Source: Parasponia andersonii (taxonomy: Eukaryota; Streptophyta; Magnoliopsida; Rosales; Cannabaceae). From it: a DNA stretch of 64,000 bases. The stretch spans positions 417,806 to 481,805 of the forward strand of contig JXTB01000023.1 in the NCBI GenBank assembly GCA_002914805.1. Reading direction: 5' to 3'. A model generated the notes under the pieces. That model did not search any database. It was not told the DNA's origin and saw nothing but the letters and a program-made list of their open reading frames with translations. Every line of letters begins with the position of its first letter. Within the stretch, counting starts at the first letter, position 1. Below are positions 48,387-60,871 of the stretch, piece after piece. A program made the translations under genes and the position numbers.

Positions 48387-50211
48387 TATATGGGAACGAC
48401 TATAATAGGGGTTTTTTTTTTTTTTTGTGTGTTTGCTATTAATATTTAGATTTCAATTTAATAGTGATAATTAATTATGTTAGAAAGAATTTTAATGTGA
48501 AATAAATGCTAGTATTTATTTTTGTAATAGTTAGATTAAGTTAAAATTGGATTCTCCTTAAATATAGAATAAAAAAAAATCTCTATTGTACTAGTTCTAT
48601 ACACATATAATAACACAATGTTTAATCTTTAATATATATATATATATATACTTGTTTATTAATATCAAATAAAATCTTCTTTTTTTTTTTGTCGTGAAAT
48701 ATCAACCAATTTACATATGTGGTCAAAATTGGGATTCAAAACTATTGAGAAAGAAAGTCTTAACCTTTTAAAATCAAATAACATGGATTCCAAAAATGAT
48801 TTTTGTGTTTGAAGACTGGTATAATTGGATTCTTCAAAAAGTTCCAAACCACTCATTGATCTATATGGTTGTTTCTATGAATGCCAATCCATAATTTTAG
48901 AAGGCAAGATGTTTTATTCAACAATGTTAAACTTCACATTTGACCATATATTTAAATCCGTTGACGTTGAGATTTAATATAAAATCTCAAATAAAATTTT
49001 TATTAGATATTAATAAAAGGCTATGCGTTTTCCACAAAAAGGCTGGTTTCTTTTTTTGGTTATGTTATCCCTATTAACAAGGATATCTATATTTTAACTA
49101 CTAAAGTGAAAATTTCCTAATAATTGAAGGACTAACAAGGTAATTAATTCTATTTATTACATTTGTAATTCTGATTATTGTCTTCCTAAATAAAAAAAAA
49201 AATGGTCATAAGATTTGGTTTATCTTTCGCAATCAGGGAATGAGATCACTCTTTTATCTGTTTATATTATTCTTTATTCGTTTCCTACAATGTTACACAA
49301 TGTTTTGATTATTTCTGAGTGTATTACATGAACACGAAACATAAATATATTATTTTGTTAAACATTGATTGAACCCATTAATTATTGTCGTTTGACTTGA
49401 AACAAAATAAAATAACGGAGCATGGCACCTAAAAAGATAATCATTCAAGACAGGGCTTGATGTTTAATTAGTTAAAAAAGAGATTCACTAAAGATATGAA
49501 TGAATTCAAATTATGATTTGATGAAATATTTAAGGGTGCATTGATTTTTATATGTAGCTTATCGTAATAAATTGTGATGACATCCAAAAATCAACGTCTC
49601 TTTTACACTAAAATTTCCAGGGTCCACATCTCATTTTAAGAACGTCTTTATTCCCTTTAAATTTTCAGCCATGTATTGAAGTGAAAGATAAACAAGATAA
49701 ACAAAAGTAAAAAAGGAGAAAAAATTCTAGAGTATGTGATTCTAGTTCAAATTATTAAGAATTTCATTATCTTTTATCAATTTGTTTTTTCCCCATATTT
49801 CGGAAAAATATCCTGCTTTTTCCATATTTCTTCTCATATCAGTAAGAAAAGTACCCTGCTTTCCGCACAAAAACTCGATCAAGCATTTGGCTGAGAAGAA
49901 ACCATCATTATCAAAACTTATTGCTGAGACATGCAACTTTTGGAATAGCCTGATGAATTCTTAACCTACTATTTGACAAACATGCAATTACATACCACAA
50001 GCTTCCACCTCTTTCCCAAGACAACCAAAAACAGTCTCCTCCTCAACCCCACTAGTTCCATGTTCACTGCATGCCAAGCGACTCAGAACAAACTTACCTA
50101 CCTAATCTGTAACCACTAAAATTTAAGGAAGATTGCCGGAGCATAAAACGTACAAAACCACCTACTATCAACAGCCACTTGCATCCATATGGAATGACTA
50201 ACAAGGCCATG
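48387..50211. other. intergenic, 3' side of the GIF-like gene
   Basis: AT-rich, with a T run at 48411-48426 and a (TA)n run at about 48632-48650. The part from about 49750 to 50211 is less AT-rich and probably contains the 3' UTR of the minus-strand GIF gene. No additional gene is seen. Confidence 0.5.
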
Positions 50212-51776
50212 TCACTTGGGGTCCTCTCCATCTCCCGCAGCTGAGGTCCCCTGGCCATCACCACCTGCTGGTCCAGCCTCCGAGCCATCTTGCTTGCTAC
50301 CTCCGCGCCCCTCATTTGGGCCGGCACTCACATTGGGGCCAGCACTGCCTCCGGCACCTACTGTAGCCTCGGCATGATGCATGGGGTGCATACCATTGTT
50401 CGCACCAGCAGGTCTCATTGCCATCTGTGCTTGGATTGCTGCTTGGTGCTGCTGATGTAGTTGCTGCTGCGGATCCTGCATCTGGTGCGGGTTATTGAAT
50501 TGCAATGGCATCTTTTGGGGGAAAATACCTGGTTGCTGCATCATTGCAGCTGCCTGAGGATGTTGTGTGAAATATCCTCCCTGTTGCATCGCAGGATGCG
50601 GAGCCATCTGCAAGTGTAAATATGCAAGTTAATCATTGGACAATGAAAAAGGCGAATTAGAAAAACCAGTATCCTCGCTTACTACAAACCTAACCTGGGG
50701 AGGCATTGCTGGGGCCTGTGGTTGGGCATCGGCAATTGCAGCTAAATACATCAGATTCTTTTGAAGCTGAGCCTGGTACCTAGATCATCGGATTTCATCT
50801 CTGTAAATCAAATTGTTTTTTGTGGGCACAAGCACATTCAAACATAGAGACCACACTTGGTGTTATTTGGTAAAAGCTTCAACATCTCATAGTGATTATG
50901 TTAGTAAATGGACCAAAGGCTTAAAGAAATGATCTTAGAAGAAATGCAAGATTTATAGGAATAAGCGAGCACCTCTAGCTCCTTGACGCCTTCAGTCTCA
51001 ATATGAAATAAACATATACTTAGTTTCTTATCTAAGGATTGCCCGAGCAGTCATAATTACAAATTGTATTCGTACTAGATTGATATTAGAGGCAATGCAG
51101 ATAGTTTTACATACATATCAGAATAAGACACTCTATAGATGTATACCTTAAGTTAAGAATTTGTCTCCCTATTTCACAGGCAAAAAGCATTGACATCAAT
51201 TGATTTCAAACTTACGACACCCTAGTGCCATCATCCTTCACACGTTATCTGACTTGCAAAACTTATAATGATTATGTACAATGATGATACAAATAATCAG
51301 GGAGCCAGGACTCTGGAGCACAGTGGGAAACATCTGAGACTGAAAAATTGAGCTTCAGTGCTTCACAACCACAATTGATATGAAGGTAATGTTTCACCAT
51401 CAAGACTACTCAAGGAGGTGGACAAAAACATTAGAAACCAACAAATATTCTCAATTGGGGATTCCTGGCTGCACAATATGATCAGAAATCATAATATCAC
51501 AGATGAATATATCCTCATATCTGTGATTATAACAAGTCTACAGAGTAAACGATTAGCAGTCCCATGTCACCATAAACCAGAAAAAAAGTATACGGCAACA
51601 GTTCAAACATTGACCCGGAACTTTCAGTTAAAAAAACTTCTGACCCATCAGAGCAGATGCAAACAGGCACTGAATAAGATTGGAGGAGAAGTCACTTACT
51701 GAGCACACTCGGCAAGTTTTCCAAGGTTTTGATTGTCCAAAATTGCTAGAATCAACTTTTTGTTCTCATCAAGACA
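50212..51776 (-). CDS. GRF-interacting factor 2-like transcription co-activator (SSXT family), partial
   Basis: Three minus-strand exons are clear: exon 2 at 51776-51700, exon 3 at 50779-50695 and the last exon at 50607-50212. Donors are GTAAGT and GTTAGG, acceptors end in TAG and CAG, and phases join correctly. Exons 2 and 3 encode the SNH/SSXT domain (LDENKKLILAILDNQNLGKL, then AECAQYQAQLQKNLMYLAAI), which binds growth-regulating factors (GRF). The last exon is rich in Gln, Met and Gly (QHPQAAAMMQQ, LQFNNPHQMQDPQQQ), as in GIF2/GIF3, and links to chromatin remodelling in characterised relatives. The seen part is 185 aa. The first exon with the start codon was not found up to 53220 and probably lies in the N gap 53221-53505. 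The gene otherwise looks intact and functional. Confidence 0.88.
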
Positions 51777-53220
51777 CTGCATCGTGCCCAAAATGGAAAT
51801 ATAAAGGATTTCAAAATGATATTTAAGATATCTCCTTCAAACATATAATGCAGCATACGAAATTAGAATAACCAATTGACATTCAAGGTAGATATGCAAA
51901 TACAATACAAGATTCATAAAAGACAAAGCATGTAAATCTAAATCCACGTTTTATAGCTTTTATTAGATAGATAAAACATAACACCACAGTAAACATTGAG
52001 CCAGGGAAAATTATAACCATACATAGTTAGATCAGTATAGGCAAAAGCTAAAATAATTTAAAGAAACCCATCCATATATCACCTTTCCTGAAATTGAATT
52101 CATATGATACGAAATTGCAATTCATAATTCCATTTAAAAATTTTCAGCTCAAGTTATTTTCCACTTGTACTTCCAAAAAAGTCCCCCCTACTAGTAATAA
52201 AATAACATCCTTCTCTGATATAAAAGGAGCATCAAACTGCAAACAAGCTCCTTTCAACCTCAAAATGCTATTGTAATTGAAGATTTTTCCTCCTTTATTT
52301 CAATTTTTCAGAGAGCATGGGTAACAACTCAAAAGCCTAAACTCCATCTACAGCCATGTTGTGGGAAAGACCCTTATTAAAATAATTATATTCCAAAGTT
52401 CAAAAAAAGGGTAATTAAAAATATAAGATTGGATCTTTGGTGTTTCAAGTTGATAGCCACAATATGTGGAGCACTGCAGCATTCTTACAAGATAGGCACT
52501 ATCCATAAGGCAATAAGTCACATACCATTCTTATATTTATGTGTGTCCCATGCATCAAAAGTTTCTGACAATAATGCTTCAAATATTACCTCCTCAACTT
52601 TTTATATGACATACTCTTACAGAACATTAATTAAATAGCCTCCTTTGGATAGAAATGCCATTAAATCACCATCTGCCCAATTTTATTTACATAACAAATC
52701 CATAAAAACAGAGCTAGTCTGCTGATCTTTCGCAATGTGTTCTGCCCTACACAATCTCAGCCGAAATTCGTAATCAGCAGCCGGAAGTGTAGGTATCTAT
52801 AACTCTCTCAATTCAAAAGTCCAGTCCTTCTATAATTTTCCTTTTTTTTTTTTTTCTTTTTTAAGAAAGAAAATTGTGGTTTCTTGAAAGTGAGAAGAAG
52901 GAGAAAGCAAAGGAGAGATTGAATGAAAATTTGGCTAATAATTAATGAGTGGAATTTTTCATGAGATTTCTGCCCATTGATCCTATGTATTGGTTTATTC
53001 TTTTCTAAAGAATTTCAGCACAGCACAGCCCACTACTCTACTGTCACTATTATAATTTATGCACCCTCATTCCGTACATATGCTCTCTATTTTTTATTTA
53101 TATTATTTATTTGTTTATTTATTTTTTCAGTTTTTGCCTTTTATTTTCAATGGAATATTACCGAATTATATGATGTAATGTGATCGATTGTGCGATTTTT
53201 ACCTCTCATTTTGTCCATTG
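51777..53220 (-). other. probable intron 1 of the GIF-like gene
   Basis: AT-rich non-coding sequence between exon 2 and the assembly gap. No stretch coding for the conserved ITTEQIQK-type end of GIF exon 1 was seen. Pyrimidine and A-rich tracts are ordinary for plant introns. Confidence 0.45.
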
Positions 53221-53505
53221 NNNNNNNNNNNNNNNNNNNNNNNNNNNNNNNNNNNNNNNNNNNNNNNNNNNNNNNNNNNNNNNNNNNNNNNNNNNNNNNN
53301 NNNNNNNNNNNNNNNNNNNNNNNNNNNNNNNNNNNNNNNNNNNNNNNNNNNNNNNNNNNNNNNNNNNNNNNNNNNNNNNNNNNNNNNNNNNNNNNNNNNN
53401 NNNNNNNNNNNNNNNNNNNNNNNNNNNNNNNNNNNNNNNNNNNNNNNNNNNNNNNNNNNNNNNNNNNNNNNNNNNNNNNNNNNNNNNNNNNNNNNNNNNN
53501 NNNNN
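53221..53505. other. assembly gap (285 N)
   Basis: Unknown bases. By position it likely covers GIF exon 1. True length may differ. Confidence 0.99.
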
Positions 53506-53862
53506 GGCAAGACTGGGAAGTGCAAATCACAATTTTCCAAACTGGTTTTAACTTTTTAAGGAAACAAAATGTTTTTTCTTTTTCTTTTCCTTTTTTTTTT
53601 ATTTTTTATTTTTTATACCACGAGGTTTCTGGAATTTTATTTCATTTTATTTTTTTAAATCAGGCTTCTGGAATTTTAGGACAATACGCATTAGGGGTTT
53701 TTTTTTTTCCCCCCACTTTTTGTACTTTAACCGGACCACTTGAACCGCAGTTATTCGTATGAAATGGAAGAAATGAAATTACCTTCAATTAAAAAAAATG
53801 AAGAAATAATGAAACACACAAACATTGAACGAGTCACCAAACAAAAAACTTGAACAAGCATT

Positions 53863-54225
53863 TAAGAGCTTGTTTAGATTGACTCCCTGATTTTTCGTCA
53901 AGTTTTATTTCGCGACTTAACTTGTTTTCAAAAATAAAAAAATATAAATGAGAAAATCTTATAAATTTGTATTTATATATTATATACATATACGTACGTA
54001 TGTATTTGTATACAAATATTTATATATTTTTTATTTTTGAAATTTATTTTAAAAAATAAAAATATTAGAAAATTTTTTATACCACTTTTTTTGAAATTTT
54101 TGTTGACAATTTTTTAAGAACAAACAAGATTACCAAGCAAATTTTGAAAAAAAAAATCATTTTTTGTTAAGAAAAACAAAAAACATAAAACGAAAGTGAA
54201 TCCAATTAAAGTCCTAAGCTCTTAG
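53863..54225. mobile_element. possible small non-autonomous DNA element
   Basis: Starts TAAGAGCTTGTTTAGATTGACTC and ends, in reverse complement, TAAGAGCTTAGG followed by ATTGGATTCAC. This is an imperfect terminal inverted repeat around a non-coding AT-rich core. No target duplication was established. Confidence 0.35.
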
Positions 54226-55483
54226 AATTTTTCATATTTTGTTCTTAATTTTTTTTTAAAGGAGTAGTTCTTGAAGTTTCAAAAATGTTTATTAATGTGA
54301 AATTTAATGGCACTATTATTATCGTGGAATAAATAATAATCAATGCTGGTACCAGTTCCTAAACTTTGGAAAAGGTTAAACTAGTTTGTACTTTTATGGT
54401 AAGTATTTAACAAAAAGAAATAACAATTTTAAAAGTTTAATCAACACATTTTAAAGACTAAAATGAAGTTTTAGTAATAACTTTAAAGACCAACGAGACA
54501 AATCATAATTAATCCTTTCTTTTTATATATTCATGCGTCCTGGANTTTTTTTAAAAAAAAATCAAGGCCTTGATTCTTTCTTTTTTAATATGAAATTTGA
54601 ATATTTGCTATATCAACATAGTACAAAAATCACTTTTTCCAAAAAAAAAAAAATATGCTCTTCAATATATATGGATAAAAAAACTAGTGATTTTTATAAA
54701 ATTAATATGAATATGTAAAATGTATTCTGTATGAATTATGGGAAATTTAGCAGTGGAATAAATCTGACAGATATAAATCATTTGAATGATACTAAAAATA
54801 TATAATTTACTCGCAAAAACTACACGCAATGACGTGACATATTTTTCATTCATTCATGTTTTTCCAAAATAGAACCACACCACGTATATAATTGGTAAGA
54901 AATATGTCACATAATTATATGTGACTTTTGTGTATAGAATTTGTGTGTCTCAGTCATTATTCAAATCATTTATAAAAAAAAATATATAAAAAGAAGAGAA
55001 TGAACTTCATCAACATTGATGAATTATAAAGCCTCAGATTTAACTTAAAAATAGGATTCAAACTTAGAACACTCCGTGTAGAAAGAAAATGTGATTAACA
55101 TTGAGTTATATCTACAACCATAATATCGCATTCATTGTTTGCATAGAAACTGAAAGATGATTTGATTTCATCCAAAATTATCGGTAATAATAATAATCCT
55201 TTTGGCCTAAATCATAACAAATTTATAAAAACATAAGACGTATATACATATAAGGTATATATATATATAGACACCAATTGATTTTTTTTTTTTTCACTTG
55301 TATCAATTTGGCCGATTAAAATTTATTATACATATTTTTTATACTAAAAAATAAGAGAATAAAATAACATTAATAATACATATCTTATTATTAACATCAT
55401 TATAACTATTAGATATTATTAGACAATGATCTAATGACCAGAAAAAAAATAGCCACATATGGGTAAAAAAAAATACTTGACAA

Positions 55484-55524
<41 letters not shown>

Positions 55525-56739
55525 CTGTCCTCTACTTGAACATTTATGAAATAAGAAACCGTGACACAACTTACACTGCTATATAATGTTGTTAATTCAC
55601 GAGCTTTAGGTCCTTGAATCATAATGACACACATTATGTTCGGTTCTTTCTTCTTCTTTTTTATTTTTTTAGGAAAAAAAGTCCCAACGCTGATCCTTCA
55701 CGTATGTGTTATTTTTAATTTCAATTTAGTTCTTGAACTTTTAAATATCTTACAATACTGTTTTAAATATCGTTTTTCTAATAGTCACTTTTTATCCCTA
55801 GTTTATTACAAGATTATTCAAATTGTGAGTTGTAACTATTGGCCAAATCAAGACCAACAAACACAATTCAGTGTAGCAAAAATGTGATATTTAAATGTTC
55901 AAGGACATGATTGAGAAAAAAGAAGCTTTAGGGACTCACTTTTATACATTTCAAAAATCAATTATCACAATAAAGATTTTTTCAAGGATTTTTTTAAAAA
56001 AAGAAAAAGTAAAGCGAAAGAGATATTCTCAAAAACACCATTTTTGTTTTAGTTAAATACCTATTTAATCACCTGTTCTAGTAAAATTCAAAATTATTCC
56101 TTTTATTTTATAAAATAGGAAAAAGTAACTTTCCTTCTTTTTTTTTTTGGTTAATTTTTTTTACTAAAATCTTTCTTACATGACAATAATACACTTAGAT
56201 ATTGATATCCAAACAACTTATTTTTTAAATGTTTTTAATTATAAAGAACATTTTAAAAATTATTGTCAAAACAATAATTATCAAGATTTTTTTATAATCT
56301 AAGAAAAAGTGTTTTTTTATTCTTTATATATATAGAAAAAACCGAATTAGATATGGGAGTGTTTGGTAATAGATTTTGAAAATATATACGAGGGTATTTT
56401 AGACATTTCATAATTCAAGTTTGACCAAAAAGTTAAACAGAGTATACTTTTTTTTCCTATTTTGAAAAGCAGAAAAATAATTTTGGGTATTATGAGAACG
56501 GTTAACTGTAGTATTTAACTAAAATAAATGGGGTATTTTTGGAATTATCCCAACGTATCTATATTAAACTGAAATGTCGTTTACTTTCATTGAGCAAGTG
56601 TGACAAATACAATAAAAAACGACAACATACTTTAGATCTTAAACAAACGTATTTTTTTCGCTATAAAGAATTAAAAAGGCAAACTGAACGACAACTATAT
56701 GTCGTTAGTACAACAAGTATACAACCAATGATTAAAATG

Positions 56740-57560
56740 TCGATGTCGAGGTTTTATTTTATGGATATTATCGAAGATATTATCGATATCGAAAATATTT
56801 CAGGAAAATATCGAAATTTGTCTTAAAACTCAAATTTTTCAAGAAAAACTCTAAAATATGCCAAAATAAGTGACATTGCATAAGTTATATTAGTTTTTAT
56901 TTAAAAATAAAACTTATTTATACTTTATAAGACAATAAAATATACACATATAGTATATAGTAAAAAAATGATAGAATTTCATTTTATAGAACAATTTTAA
57001 AGTCAAAATATATATCATGCTATTTTATTTACATCCATATAAATACTTTAAAAATTATAATTAGTTCTAATTTACATTAAAAATAAATGAAAATTATCGA
57101 TAATATAGAACAGTTCAAATATATTGAATACTAAAACGAGTTTCTACGAAGTTGAAAGTCATAAGAGAAATTCTCGTCTTGGTCCAAAATTTATTTTAAA
57201 AGCCACGAGAGTCCTTTGTAGAGATTTCAAAATAATAAATACAAGTAGTGCAAATATTCCCATTAAATATAAGTAATTTTAAAACTTTACTGACATATTG
57301 TAGGAAGAGAATTATGATTTATTTTTATATTATTTACTATTATTTTTTTTAATGAAATGAAGACTTGATTTATAATTCGATATTTTTGTCAATATTTCAA
57401 AATATTGATGATATTATCACGACAATATCCATAAATATTTCGATATTAGTTCATTTTTTACTTACATTTTATCGATATCAACGTATTCTCAATATTGTTA
57501 ATGTTTTATGGATATTTTAAAGATATAAGAGAAAAATATATTTCTATCCCATATCCACGT
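56740..57560. mobile_element. possible inverted-repeat element with TATCGATA-type arms
   Basis: The left arm near 56757-56803 ('tatggatattatcg', then 'attatcgatatcgaaaatattt') is mirrored near 57378-57445 in reverse complement ('cgatatttttgtcaatattt', 'acaatatccataaa'). Further copies of 'atatcgat' lie at 57420-57490. The borders are uncertain. Confidence 0.35.
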
Positions 57561-57722
57561 TGAAACTTCAAAATACAAATATTGTCGTGACAATATCGAC
57601 AAATAGCACTATATTTTATTCAATGTGTACAAAGAGCAAACGCTTTCAAGTTTCTTTCAACAAACTCCCACTGTTACTGTACATGTGGTTATTCTTAAAT
57701 GACGACAACACCTTGTTCAATT

Positions 57723-57740
57723 CAAACGACATGTCGTTTG
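57723..57740. repeat. 18-bp perfect palindrome
   Basis: CAAACGACATGTCGTTTG equals its reverse complement. It lies about 250 bp upstream of the S-acyltransferase ATG, in the promoter or leader region. Confidence 0.85.
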
Positions 57741-57989
57741 TTTAATGACTTTTTAAGAGAGTAAGAAAGAGAGAGAGAGAGTTGCGGTGGGTCGAGTTGA
57801 AGTCGAATCTCGTGGAAATGAGTCGAGTATAGTTTTTCCGATTCAAAATCTGAAACGAGGAGCGAAAAGCGTTAAAAGCTGGCTTCGGATATCTGGAAAC
57901 GCCTATTCCCGCGACGAGGCAGAGCCCCAGTCGTTCCCCATATTACATTCCGAGCCGGGTTGGGCCGGCGATCCCTCCTTCCTCGCGGG

Positions 57990-60871
57990 ATGGCCATGGA
58001 GATCAACGTCTTCAAGCTCTGCTCCGGCCTCAAAGTCCTCGGCTACCTCATGATCCTCTTGGTCGCCGCCATTATTGCCGTCTCCTACTACGCCGTCGTC
58101 GTCCTTGTCTGCGGGCCCCAGCTGCTACGCGGCGGCCTCCACTCCTTCTTCGCATTCTCTGTGATGATACTCTTCCATGCTCTGGTAATTCTCTCGAGAT
58201 TCTCGACTTACCCTTTGAGATTTGGGGCATGGGAAAGTAGAGTATTTTGCAATTTAGGTTTTGAGTTTTGGGGTTTATGTGAAAAGGGTTGATTGAACTT
58301 TTGGCATTTTTGTTATAGGATGTGAGTTTTTGCTTTAAAAATGTTGTTTTAATTCGTTATTAGGATCTAGAAAGTGGTAAATTATGTTCGTATCTTAAGA
58401 GGGTTGGTCTCTGTAATCGGAACGATTCAAGAAATAGCTATTTTGTTTCACTGAATTGAATGGAATATGATTGATTGGTGTTAGTAGTTCAAGGTGTTTT
58501 GTGTTGATATACGCGTGGATAGAAGGAAAAAAAGACGTCGTAATAGTAACAATGAAAAGGAATCGCCGTAATAGCAACAGTAAAAGGTGGTAAGGTGGTG
58601 TAAAAGATGGGTCACTACTTTTTAAGGTTTATAAATAAAAGTTTTATTTTTTCATTCTCCTTGTCCTAGAAACTTAGAAGCATCTCAAGTTTTATCTTCT
58701 AATTAAATTCTTATTTTTTCTTTATTTCGCTTTACAAAGAGAATAGAATTTCTTTGTAAAAAAGGAAGTTTCAAAGAGTGACGGTATAAGGTGTGAGTGA
58801 AAGAATACTCGTGAGAAAGTATTTGGATGTATTGGGGTCGTTGGGTGGAAAAAAGGGAAGTTTATGATTTTAGAAACTTTTTATATAGTGAAATTTTTTT
58901 ATGAGAAACAGTGATTTTTCTTCTGATTCGAGAGTTTTTCATTAAGTCCTTGTGTTGTGAGATTGATTTATATTCCTGTTATTATTTCTCTATTATTCAA
59001 ACATTTCGTTGAACTAAGATCCTTGGAGTGACGAATCTGATAGATTCCCAGCATTCTGATCAGCATACTCTATTGTAGTGAAAATAGTTTGTCATTTGTT
59101 TTAGTAAATATGATTTATTTGGAAGATTTGTAAAGCTGATTTGAGCCTTCGTGTTAAGTATTTTAACAATGAGGCATTCTGTTTTGCAGCTTATACTATT
59201 GTTGTGGAGCTACTTTACAGTAGTCTTAAAAGACCCTGGTGCTGTCCCTGAAAATTGGAAACCTTTAGTAGAGGAAGAAAGCTTGCAGGCTGGTACTTAT
59301 CTGACATTTTCAGATCAGGTAGATCCTGGGGCATCGTCTTCCACACAGTCTTTTGATGGACTGGAAAGAAGACAGCCAGTAGGCTATTGCGCTCGTTGCC
59401 AGAATGGCAAGCCACCACGTTGTCATCATTGTTCCGTTTGTAAGCTAACTTCTTTCCTTTGGAGAAGCTGTTTGTAAGAAACTTGTCAATTTCCTGAGGC
59501 ATTTTTACCATGCTCAAATCTTGGAACGCTTTTGGGAGTGAAAGATGTTATTGTTAATAAAATTTTATATTTTCTAATGTTGTGTTTTGTAGGCCAAAGA
59601 TGCGTGCTTAAGATGGATCACCATTGCATTTGGGTGGTGAATTGTGTTGGAGCGCGCAACTATAAGTTTTTCCTTCTTTTCTTGGTAAAGTCATTTGTTC
59701 TTTTCCATTCATTATTAAATAGATTAAGGGGACTACTTGTTAGAAAAGTAAGAAATGCATTGAGATTTTAACTTTCTGTTTTCTGCATATTTTGGTTTTT
59801 AAAGCTTGAAAAAGCATGAAAGAAAGGCCTTAAGAGTTGGAAGCCTTGTGTCATGAGAATATAGAAAACTGTCTACCTTCTAAATGTGCAGTGATTGGAT
59901 CCTTTCTTCCTTCTTTTGTTTCCTGACTCATTTCTCCTGGTCTTTATCTTTTACCTTTCGACTTAAAGCTTTATACATTCCTGGAGACGACAATGGATAC
60001 TTTAGTTTTGCTGCCTCATTTTGTCAAATTCTTTGGTGAAGCAAAGAATCGTTCCACTTCTGCTGGAAATCTTGCGATTGTTTTTACTGCTTTTGGTAAA
60101 TAGTCACTTTAGCTGGTAATTTTTCTCCTATAGTTGTACTACTTCGATGCTCTTTCCAAGTTATTAACGATTGTGTACATCTTTTGCAGTTCTTAATTTG
60201 GCCTTTTCATTGAGTCTTCTTTGTTTCATTATTATGCATGCATCCCTTTTATCAAGCAATACAACGTCCGTGGAGGTAGTTTATGCAAACTTATACTCTC
60301 AGTAACTTCATTCTTAGTTATTATGTTATGCGTATCTGCGCTTGCCATTTGGAGCTCCATGCATTTCCTTTAACTCTGACTTCCCATTTTTAAGTTGATT
60401 TGGATATGGGTAACTGAAAAGAAATAACCCCACTCACTTTTTAGACAAGAAATTTTCTCATTTTATGATTGCAAGTAATTGCTCTTCATAAATTTTTAAA
60501 TCGTCTAAAAAATTGTTTTAGGTTTATGAGAAGAAAAGAGCAGTCAGATGGCAATATGACCTAGGAAGGAAGAGGAATTTCGAGCAGGTTTTTTCATTAC
60601 AATTGTCTTGCATGTTCTTTTGGAATTGCCAGGCCTAGAGGCCTAGACAGGCCATTGTTTGTTCAGAATTTCGGATGCCTTACTGGCCTTGTCTTCTTAT
60701 AGCTTTCGTTCCCTTTATTTATTTTTTTATTTTTTCCCCCTCTTTTTTGCGTAGGTTTTTGGCACGAAAAAGACATTATGGTTCTTCCCGTTGTTCTCAA
60801 AAGACGATTTGGACACCATACCTGCACTTCAAGGCCTAGAATTTCCAACACGTTCTGATGTTGAGGTTTGA
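57990..60871 (+). CDS. DHHC protein S-acyltransferase (PAT13/PAT14-like), seven exons
   Basis: Integral membrane palmitoyltransferase that transfers an acyl chain to cysteines of target proteins, probably at Golgi or other endomembranes. Exons: 57990-58184, 59190-59439, 59593-59684, 59969-60095, 60190-60275, 60522-60587, 60755-60871. All have GT..AG borders and compatible phases, giving 310 aa, the normal length for this group. Two membrane spans (about 14-36 and 52-78) precede the cysteine-rich domain [21 protein letters not shown] (132-152). The catalytic DHHC is at 157-160. Two more spans follow (about 175-195 and 215-240), then the TTxE-like NTTSVE and the NFEQVFG motif. The start at 57990 is the first ATG in this frame; ATG also occurs two codons later (57996). 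The frame is intact. Confidence 0.93.

Larger units (their letters stand above)
53506..57989. other. AT-rich intergenic region with inverted-repeat elements
   Basis: No convincing gene. Two possible non-autonomous elements are listed separately (53863-54225 and 56740-57560). A (TA)n run lies at about 55486-55520. The last 250 bp, with a GA run at about 57765-57782, hold the probable 5' UTR of the S-acyltransferase gene. Confidence 0.5.

Noticed and set aside
53147..53220. AAATGAGAG|GTAAAA on the minus strand as the donor of GIF exon 1
   Set aside because: The adjoining codons do not resemble the conserved end of GIF exon 1, and the upstream part is hidden by the gap; too weak to call.
57787..58053. 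Frame at 57787-58053 as an N-terminal extension of the S-acyltransferase
   Set aside because: It is in a different frame from the conserved exon 1, starts at GTG and resembles no PAT N-terminus; it lies in the 5' UTR.
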